From: Flavobacteriales bacterium
Lineage (GTDB): Bacteria; Bacteroidota; Bacteroidia; Flavobacteriales_D; Sanyastnellaceae
DNA length: 64,000 nucleotides
NCBI GenBank assembly: GCA_947488195.1
Contig: CANKYR010000001.1
Coordinates: forward strand, 1-64,000
Reading direction: 5' to 3'
Under the pieces are notes generated by a model, which did not search any database, had not been told where the DNA came from, and saw only the letters and a list, made by a program, of their open reading frames with translations. A program made the position numbers and the translations under genes. Below, in pieces: positions 57,831 to 64,000 of the stretch (the stretch's first letter is position 1; the number at the start of each line of letters is the position of its first letter).

Positions 57831-58571
57831 ATGAAACTAACACTGGAAAAAGACGGGCGACGCTATTCATTTCAAACCGAAAAAGGAATGGATCTTAGCA
57901 TCTCTATGAATCCAAAAGGTCCGCGCGCTTGGTACGTTGAACCTATGCGTATTGAGCCGGTTCGAACAGAACAGTTCTTGGGTTCTGTTGCAGAAGGTGG
58001 CGATGTGAATTTTCGCGATGTGTATTTCAATCCGCATGGACACGGCACTCACACCGAAAATGTTGTACATATAGTTGACACGGATTTTCCTGTGATAAAC
58101 AGTATTTCTTCATCTCATTTTTTTGCGAATCTAATTTCTGTTGAATTGAAAAATCAATCCAATGATTGGGTGGTGAGTGAAGAGAGTTTAGCGGGCTTTG
58201 ATTTAAATGTTGAAGCCCTTATTATTCGCACAAAACCGAATGATCATTCGAAAATACAAAGACAATATTCCGGAACGAATTTTCCATACTTAACAATCGG
58301 AGCTATGCAGCGTATTGTTGATGCGGGCGTTCAGCATTTGCTCATTGACTTGCCTAGCGTAGATCGCGAAGAGGACGGCGGGGCGCTTGTTGCGCATCAT
58401 TTATTTTGGAATGTTCCTGCTGAGCCAAACTTTCAGAAAACCATTACAGAGTTGATTTACGTTCCAAATGAAATTGCAGACGGAATTTATTTGTTGAATT
58501 TGCAAGTTTCGAATTTCGCTAACGACGCTGCTCCGAGTAGACCTATGCTTTTTGATCTAGAGGAAGAATAA
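57831..58571 (+). CDS. Cyclase-family protein (kynurenine formamidase-like)
   Basis: NPHGHGTHTENVVHIVD metal-binding region. Confidence 0.83.
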   Translation: MKLTLEKDGRRYSFQTEKGMDLSISMNPKGPRAWYVEPMRIEPVRTEQFLGSVAEGGDVNFRDVYFNPHGHGTHTENVVHIVDTDFPVINSISSSHFFANLISVELKNQSNDWVVSEESLAGFDLNVEALIIRTKPNDHSKIQRQYSGTNFPYLTIGAMQRIVDAGVQHLLIDLPSVDREEDGGALVAHHLFWNVPAEPNFQKTITELIYVPNEIADGIYLLNLQVSNFANDAAPSRPMLFDLEEE

Positions 58572-59994
58572 CGAAGAAGGAACTTCCTTTATCGACTTGC
58601 GTTCTGAAAGCTACGTTACCGTTCATCTGTGTAATAATGCTCTTCACCATGGCTAATCCAAGTCCACTGCCAGTGCTTCGTGTAGTGAAGTTCGGCATAA
58701 AAATGCGCTTAGAAATTTCCGGGGAAATTCCACTCCCGTTATCGGTTATTTTTATTGTAACGTGATTTTTAGAAAAGCGCAACCCGAGAGAAATGTTCTT
58801 TTTCCGTTCGGTAGGAATTGACTGAATTGCGTTTGTTAGGAGGTTGTTCAATACACGAATGACGTGAGATTTATCTCCGAAAACGAACGCGGTGTAATGG
58901 GTATTTTGATAAAATGAAATGGTCTGATTTTCATTTTCAAATGTTGATAGAACCGACTTCACGATGTCTTGAAGATTCAATCGTTCGTTTTTCGATTGAG
59001 GCATTTTTGCAAAGTTTGAAAACTCTTGTGCAATGTGCGAAAGGGTGTCTATTTGATCGGTCATACTCTGCACGAAATCGTTCAGTCGCGTTTGAAATTC
59101 TTCCGGATGATCTTGCCACGAGCGCTGCAAATGCTGCATGCGCAGTTTCATTGGAGTAAGCGGATTCTTAATCTCATGTGCCACTTGCTGCGCCATTTCG
59201 CGCCAAGCTGTTTCGCGCTCTTGCTGCGCAAGCTTGTCTGCGCTGGCTTCCAACTGAAACAGCATGCTGTTGTATTCTTGAATGAGTTGACCTATTTCAT
59301 CGTTGCTCTTCCACTCCAAGGTCTCGTTCTTTTTTCCGAGTTTCAAATGATTGATGCTGTCGCTGAGCTTGCTGAGCGAACGTGTGAAATCTCGTGTTAT
59401 GAGGAAGGCGATGGCTGCTGCAACTGCAAAAAGCACCAAGAATGTTTTTCCAATTTCTTGCATGAAATTCCAGAGCTTTACTTTCTCGACATCTTTCTTT
59501 TCATACAACATTCCAACAAGAGCGAGTGGTCTACCATAGTCGTCGCTGAAACACCAATAAGCTAAATTCTGAGTCGTGTTTGTTTCTGACGGAAGAATAA
59601 TGGCTTTCTTTTTTGTTGAAGTAGTTATTTCTTTGGTAAGATCTGCATTCAGCTGCATGGGAATTTTGTTCGCTTCGGCGGTATCTGTATTCATGGAAAC
59701 GAGATACCTTCCATTCAAATCGTAAATGGTAATGAAGAGATTATTTACCTCGGAGAGTTCACAAACCTTATCTCCCAAAAGCATTGAAATGGAGTCTGGG
59801 GCAATGAATCCACCATTTTGAAGTAGCAAGTATTCCAGTGACGCACGTATAGACTTTTCTTTCTCTGCAATGCGTTCTTCATTGTAGGTAATGTCATGCT
59901 CGTAATGGTCGAGCCACGCCACAATTCCTGTTGCCACAAACGAGATGACAATGACGGAAAAAAGCGAAACGTATATGCGCGAGCGTAAAGTCAT
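58543..59994 (-). CDS. Membrane sensor histidine kinase (NtrY-like)
   Basis: Two TM regions, QQVAHEIKNPLTPMKLRMQHLQRSW, NLLTNAIQS, DNGSGISPEI, GSGLGLAMVKSI. Confidence 0.93.
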   Translation of the reverse strand: MTLRSRIYVSLFSVIVISFVATGIVAWLDHYEHDITYNEERIAEKEKSIRASLEYLLLQNGGFIAPDSISMLLGDKVCELSEVNNLFITIYDLNGRYLVSMNTDTAEANKIPMQLNADLTKEITTSTKKKAIILPSETNTTQNLAYWCFSDDYGRPLALVGMLYEKKDVEKVKLWNFMQEIGKTFLVLFAVAAAIAFLITRDFTRSLSKLSDSINHLKLGKKNETLEWKSNDEIGQLIQEYNSMLFQLEASADKLAQQERETAWREMAQQVAHEIKNPLTPMKLRMQHLQRSWQDHPEEFQTRLNDFVQSMTDQIDTLSHIAQEFSNFAKMPQSKNERLNLQDIVKSVLSTFENENQTISFYQNTHYTAFVFGDKSHVIRVLNNLLTNAIQSIPTERKKNISLGLRFSKNHVTIKITDNGSGISPEISKRIFMPNFTTRSTGSGLGLAMVKSIITQMNGNVAFRTQVDKGSSFFVILPLDQKA

Positions 59995-59998
59995 GGGA

Positions 59999-60814
59999 TT
60001 AAAAATCGAAATTATCTGAATCGCGTGGTTTTGTGTTGGCTGGAATAATGCTCAACCCAATGACCATTGGATAAATTTCAGTTTGAAATTTATTGTTGCA
60101 AAAAAGTGGAGTTAAGGATCGCGAAGCGAAGAATATTAGATTCTGAAACCCCACGCGCAAGCACGCTTCCGTGTTGAATCTATTGACATAAATTTCTTCG
60201 CTGTTTTTTCGAATGATGGTGGCTTCATTGGTCTTGTGCATTTGATACGTGCTGTTCGCATAGCGATAGCTCTCTTGCACGCCAAAGGCAACATGCACAT
60301 TATTCTTGAAGGTGTTCTTGCTATTTATTTCAAACATAAATGGAACAGAAACCGAAAAAGAACGCAGCTGGTTTTTCAAATAATTGATTGTATCAGTATG
60401 CATTTGGGTTTCTGTGCCGGTATTAATGAACTTGAAATTATCTTGGAATCCGATTTGCTGATAGCCCAATGAAATTCCAGAAAAAAATCCGAATCTATTC
60501 CCAATCAATTGCTTTTTGTATTCAACAAGATTTAAACGAATTGAGAAAGATTGCTTCGGCTGTATAGGAAACGTTTCGTTTTGCAATGAAACCAGCCCGA
60601 AATCAACACCAGTGAAGAAGCACATGTATCGAATATAGTCTTTGGAATTGTAATCGTCTTCTAGAATTTGCAGAGGAGCCAATTCGAAGTCCTCGACATT
60701 AATTTCCGGAAAAGGCACCACCGTATCGGGGGGTAGAACAAAGTCAAGGCTATCAGTTTGCCCGAAACAGATTATCGCAGGGGAAAAGATGAATATAAAA
60801 ATCAGTCGCTTCAT
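59999..60814 (-). CDS. Hypothetical exported protein, possibly an outer-membrane beta-barrel
   Basis: Signal peptide; alternating hydrophobic strands; no recognised domain. Confidence 0.6.
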   Translation of the reverse strand: MKRLIFIFIFSPAIICFGQTDSLDFVLPPDTVVPFPEINVEDFELAPLQILEDDYNSKDYIRYMCFFTGVDFGLVSLQNETFPIQPKQSFSIRLNLVEYKKQLIGNRFGFFSGISLGYQQIGFQDNFKFINTGTETQMHTDTINYLKNQLRSFSVSVPFMFEINSKNTFKNNVHVAFGVQESYRYANSTYQMHKTNEATIIRKNSEEIYVNRFNTEACLRVGFQNLIFFASRSLTPLFCNNKFQTEIYPMVIGLSIIPANTKPRDSDNFDF

Positions 60815-60846
60815 GAAAAGTCAATGTGATTCAAATGTAAGCTATC

Positions 60847-60854
60847 TATCTTTG
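60847..60854 (+). promoter_or_regulatory. -7 promoter element 6 nt before the rlmN ATG
   Basis: TATCTTTG-CACGGC-ATG. Confidence 0.5.
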
Positions 60855-60860
60855 CACGGC

Positions 60861-61925
60861 ATGAATACAAAAAAGGATTTGCGAGAATTGAGTTCGGAAG
60901 AACTAATGTCCGAGTTGAAAGAATTGGGCGCACCTTCGTTTCGTGCGAAGCAGATTCGAGAATGGATGTGGCAGAGAGGTGCTGCAAGTATTTCAGAGAT
61001 GCAGAATTTGCCCAAAGAATTACGTGAGGTACTCGATGGGAAGTATTACTTAACTAAAGCCGTCTTGCATGAGCAACAAATAAGCGCGGACAAGACCATT
61101 AAATGTGCGTTCAAGGTAGACGGAGACAAGGTTGTAGAAGGGGTGCTAATTCCTTCAACGAAGCGCATGACGGCTTGTATTTCTTCGCAAGTGGGCTGCA
61201 GCTTGGCGTGTAAATTCTGTGCTACAGGCAGATTGAAAATGTTGCGCAATTTAACAGGAGGAGAGATTTTCGATCAGGTGAATTATTTGCGCAACGAGGC
61301 GCTTACGCGATACAAGACTCCGCTTACAAACATTGTGTATATGGGCATGGGAGAGCCGTTGCTCAATTACAACAACATGATGCATTCCATTCAATGGATT
61401 ACCAGTCCGGAAGGATTGGGCATGTCGCCTCAGCGCATTACTGTGAGCACAGCGGGAATAGCCAAAATGATTAAAAAGCTTGGCGACGATAAGGTTAAGT
61501 TTAACCTAGCGCTTTCGCTGCACGCAGCGAACGACGTGAAGCGCAGCAAGATCATGGAGATTAACGACTCGAATAACTTGGCCGCTCTTTCCGAAGCCTT
61601 GAAGTATTTCCATGAGGCTACAGGAACACGCATAACGTTCGAATACATCATTTTCAAAGACTTCAACGATACAATCCAAGATGCAAAAGAATTGGCTGAA
61701 TTTTGCAAGCAGCTTCCAGTTAAAATAAATATTATAGAATACAATCCGATCGATGACGGGGAGTTTCAACAGGCCAGTCCTGAGCGCGTAGATGCTTTTG
61801 CGAAATTTTTGGAAAGCAAGAATATGATTGTGAATGTTCGTCGTTCAAGAGGAAAAGATATTGATGCGGCGTGCGGACAATTGGCCAACAAGAACAAATC
61901 TGCTGGTGAACGTGTTTTTAAATAA
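60861..61925 (+). CDS. rlmN: 23S rRNA (adenine2503-C2)-methyltransferase
   Basis: CISSQVGCSLACKFCATG, VYMGMGEPLLNYNN, RRSRGKDIDAACGQL; start moved from 60789 to the internal ATG. Confidence 0.97.
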   Translation: MNTKKDLRELSSEELMSELKELGAPSFRAKQIREWMWQRGAASISEMQNLPKELREVLDGKYYLTKAVLHEQQISADKTIKCAFKVDGDKVVEGVLIPSTKRMTACISSQVGCSLACKFCATGRLKMLRNLTGGEIFDQVNYLRNEALTRYKTPLTNIVYMGMGEPLLNYNNMMHSIQWITSPEGLGMSPQRITVSTAGIAKMIKKLGDDKVKFNLALSLHAANDVKRSKIMEINDSNNLAALSEALKYFHEATGTRITFEYIIFKDFNDTIQDAKELAEFCKQLPVKINIIEYNPIDDGEFQQASPERVDAFAKFLESKNMIVNVRRSRGKDIDAACGQLANKNKSAGERVFK

Positions 61926-61956
61926 TTGAGTAAACTTTAAAACTAAATATTTCAAC

Positions 61957-62325
61957 ATGAAAAAAGTAATATTATTCGCCGCAATTGCGGTAGGTCTTGC
62001 ATCATGCGGTGGATGGAACGACGAAAAACGCGCAGAGGTTAAATCTGAATGCGGGAAAACTGTGGGCAGTCTTTATTCGAAAGAGGACGGCGTGAAAATT
62101 TGCGATTGCGTTTCGACAAAGATCTCAGAGAAATTTCCGAAGGCAGATTACAAGCCAAGCGATGTAAACGACCAAACGAAAGAGTGTATCAAAGACGGGA
62201 AATATGTTGATATTTTGACCAAAGAATTGGAGGAGTCTTTCAATAAGTTAGAAAGCGATGCTGACTCTTTAACAAAAGCCTTGGAGTCTCAGATGGACGA
62301 TGAAATGAGTAAGCTTACTGAGTAA
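61957..62325 (+). CDS. Hypothetical lipoprotein
   Basis: Lipobox VGLASCGGW; 122 aa. Confidence 0.65.
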   Translation: MKKVILFAAIAVGLASCGGWNDEKRAEVKSECGKTVGSLYSKEDGVKICDCVSTKISEKFPKADYKPSDVNDQTKECIKDGKYVDILTKELEESFNKLESDADSLTKALESQMDDEMSKLTE

Positions 62326-64000
62326 ATGAAACCATTCTGCGAAGATTTATTTGGCTACAAGCGTATTAAAACGAGCCATGTAACCATAGGTGAATTAACC
62401 ATGGGAGGCGATGCGCCCATTCGCGTCCAGTCCATGACCACGGCAGACACCATGAATACTGAAGCTACCGTTGCTGAAAGTATTCGCATGATTGAAGCCG
62501 GTTGTGAGTTGGTGCGAATTACCGCTCCTAGTAAAAATGAAGCTGAAAATCTTCGCAACATTCGCGAAGAACTTCAAAAAGCTGGTTATAACATTCCCCT
62601 TGTGGCAGATATTCACTTCACTCCGAACGCCGCCGAAATAGCGGCTCGCATAGTAGAGAAGGTTCGTGTGAATCCGGGGAATTACGCGGACAAAAAGAAA
62701 TTTGAGGAAATTGTATACACAGATGAATCTTACGCTGCTGAATTGAAGCGCATTCGCGAGCGATTCATTCCACTTGTAGAAATTTGCAAAGAACACGGAA
62801 CAGCAATGCGCATTGGAACGAACCATGGTTCCCTCTCTGATCGCATTCTTAGTCGTTATGGAGACACCCCTGAAGGCATGGTGGAATCGGCCATGGAGTT
62901 CATTCGCATTTGTCTCGATTGCAATTACAAGAATTTGGTTATTTCCATGAAAGCGTCTAATCCGCAAGTGATGGTGCAAGCCTATCGTTTGTTGGTTCAA
63001 ACACTTTTGGAAGCGGGTGAAGTTTTTCCTTTGCACCTCGGTGTTACAGAGGCGGGTGATGGTGAAGATGGAAGAATTAAATCGGCTATTGGAATTGGTA
63101 CTTTGTTGGAAGACGGCATTGGCGATACCGTTCGTGTTTCATTGACTGAAGCCCCGGAAGCAGAGATGCCTGTAGCGAAATTGTTGGTTGATCGTTATGC
63201 GAATAGAACGCTTGGATTACACATTCCTGCGGAAGAAATTCCAATTGATTTTTTCTCTTATTCAAGAAGACACACACACGAAGTTTTAAATATTGGAGGA
63301 AAAAATGTTCCGCGTGTTTTCGCGGATTATTCGAACCGCGAATCGATTACTGCGGCTTCACTTTTCGCAGTGGGTTACGCATATTCAATAGATATGGACA
63401 AGTGGAATTTGTCTGATTCGGCTTGCGATTATTTGTTTGTTGGAAAGAACACGGTGAATTTTGAAATTCCTGGAACCCTTGGTGTTGCTATGGAACACGC
63501 AGCATGGCTTCAACATAAAAATAGAGATCGTCATTATCCAGTTTTATCTTCAAGCGAATACACCCAACCGAATGAACGTTCGGGCGAGTTGAATTTTGTT
63601 GAAGTTGAATTGGAAGATTTAACAGAAAGTTTTTTAGCCGTGTTGAAACAAGATTCAACTGTTGTGTTGTTGTTGAAGTCTTCGCATGAGTATGTTGTGC
63701 AGCACAGAAGAACGGCGATTTTCCGTTTGATGAATCACGGCGTCACTTGTCCGGTTGTTCTTTCTTCCACCTACAACATCGAAGAGGAAGCGTACACGCT
63801 TTATTCTTCAACCGACGTAGGAGCCTTGTTACTAGACGGATTGGGCGATGGCGTTCTTATTTCTAGCAGTCAATCTTCTTTGGCGAAATCGAATGCGATT
63901 GCATTTGGAATTCTTCAAGCCACGCGCACACGTATTTCAAGAACAGAGTATATTTCTTGTCCAAGTTGTGGAAGAACGCTTTTCGATCTTCAAGAGACTA
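62326..64000 (+). CDS. ispG: 4-hydroxy-3-methylbut-2-en-1-yl diphosphate synthase (IspG/GcpE), 3' end truncated by the window edge
   Basis: ATG at 62326: MKPFCEDLFGYKRIKTSHVTIGELTMGGDAPIRVQSMTTADT...; long internal insertion before ISCPSCGRTLFDLQ; absent from the ORF track because it runs off the window. Confidence 0.95.
   Translation, partial: MKPFCEDLFGYKRIKTSHVTIGELTMGGDAPIRVQSMTTADTMNTEATVAESIRMIEAGCELVRITAPSKNEAENLRNIREELQKAGYNIPLVADIHFTPNAAEIAARIVEKVRVNPGNYADKKKFEEIVYTDESYAAELKRIRERFIPLVEICKEHGTAMRIGTNHGSLSDRILSRYGDTPEGMVESAMEFIRICLDCNYKNLVISMKASNPQVMVQAYRLLVQTLLEAGEVFPLHLGVTEAGDGEDGRIKSAIGIGTLLEDGIGDTVRVSLTEAPEAEMPVAKLLVDRYANRTLGLHIPAEEIPIDFFSYSRRHTHEVLNIGGKNVPRVFADYSNRESITAASLFAVGYAYSIDMDKWNLSDSACDYLFVGKNTVNFEIPGTLGVAMEHAAWLQHKNRDRHYPVLSSSEYTQPNERSGELNFVEVELEDLTESFLAVLKQDSTVVLLLKSSHEYVVQHRRTAIFRLMNHGVTCPVVLSSTYNIEEEAYTLYSSTDVGALLLDGLGDGVLISSSQSSLAKSNAIAFGILQATRTRISRTEYISCPSCGRTLFDLQET

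Overview
The window looks like a chromosomal core region of a Bacteroidota genome, probably Flavobacteriales (GldH, T9SS cargo and PorP/SprF, TAnnTTTG-type promoters, Bacteroidota-type gene content). It is about 95% coding. It carries a partial pyrH, leuS, dnaG, clpP, priA, clpX, mutS, ricT/PSP1, gldH, gatC, plsC, trpS, two unusual amidohydrolase-fold proteins, a NifU-like protein, T9SS-associated proteins, a CstB/TauE-like sulfur pair, tatA, gatA, mltD, slyD, ftsX, an exbB-exbD-exbD-tonB operon, rnhB, lptB, sodB, the mreBCD-pbp2-rodA operon, a hybrid histidine kinase plus PP2C response regulator, thyA-folA, a T9SS type-B cargo/PorP pair, a BCCP, hemW, an NtrY-like kinase, rlmN and a partial ispG. 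I saw no phage, transposon, CRISPR, rRNA or tRNA. The most unusual signal is non-coding. Two convergent intergenic gaps (14611-14682 and 53775-53902) are filled with tandem 12-14 nt modules. Most modules are tiny perfect dyads (stem 3-4 nt, loop 3-4 nt) followed by AGG/AGA. The stem sequence changes from module to module while complementarity is kept (TTC/GAA, TCC/GGA, TGT/ACA, TGC/GCA, TTGC/GCAA, TTGT/ACAA, TCGC/GCGA). Other points of interest: apparent leaderless promoters (TAnnTTTG/TTCG 4-8 nt before ATG), a direct repeat with 21-bp period at a kinase promoter, an 18-bp palindrome before clpP, a structured leader before mltD, a heme-c/PHM-like copper monooxygenase carrying a T9SS tail, and amidohydrolases that seem to lack the HxH metal motif. 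All calls come from reading the sequence and the ORF translations; no database search was run.
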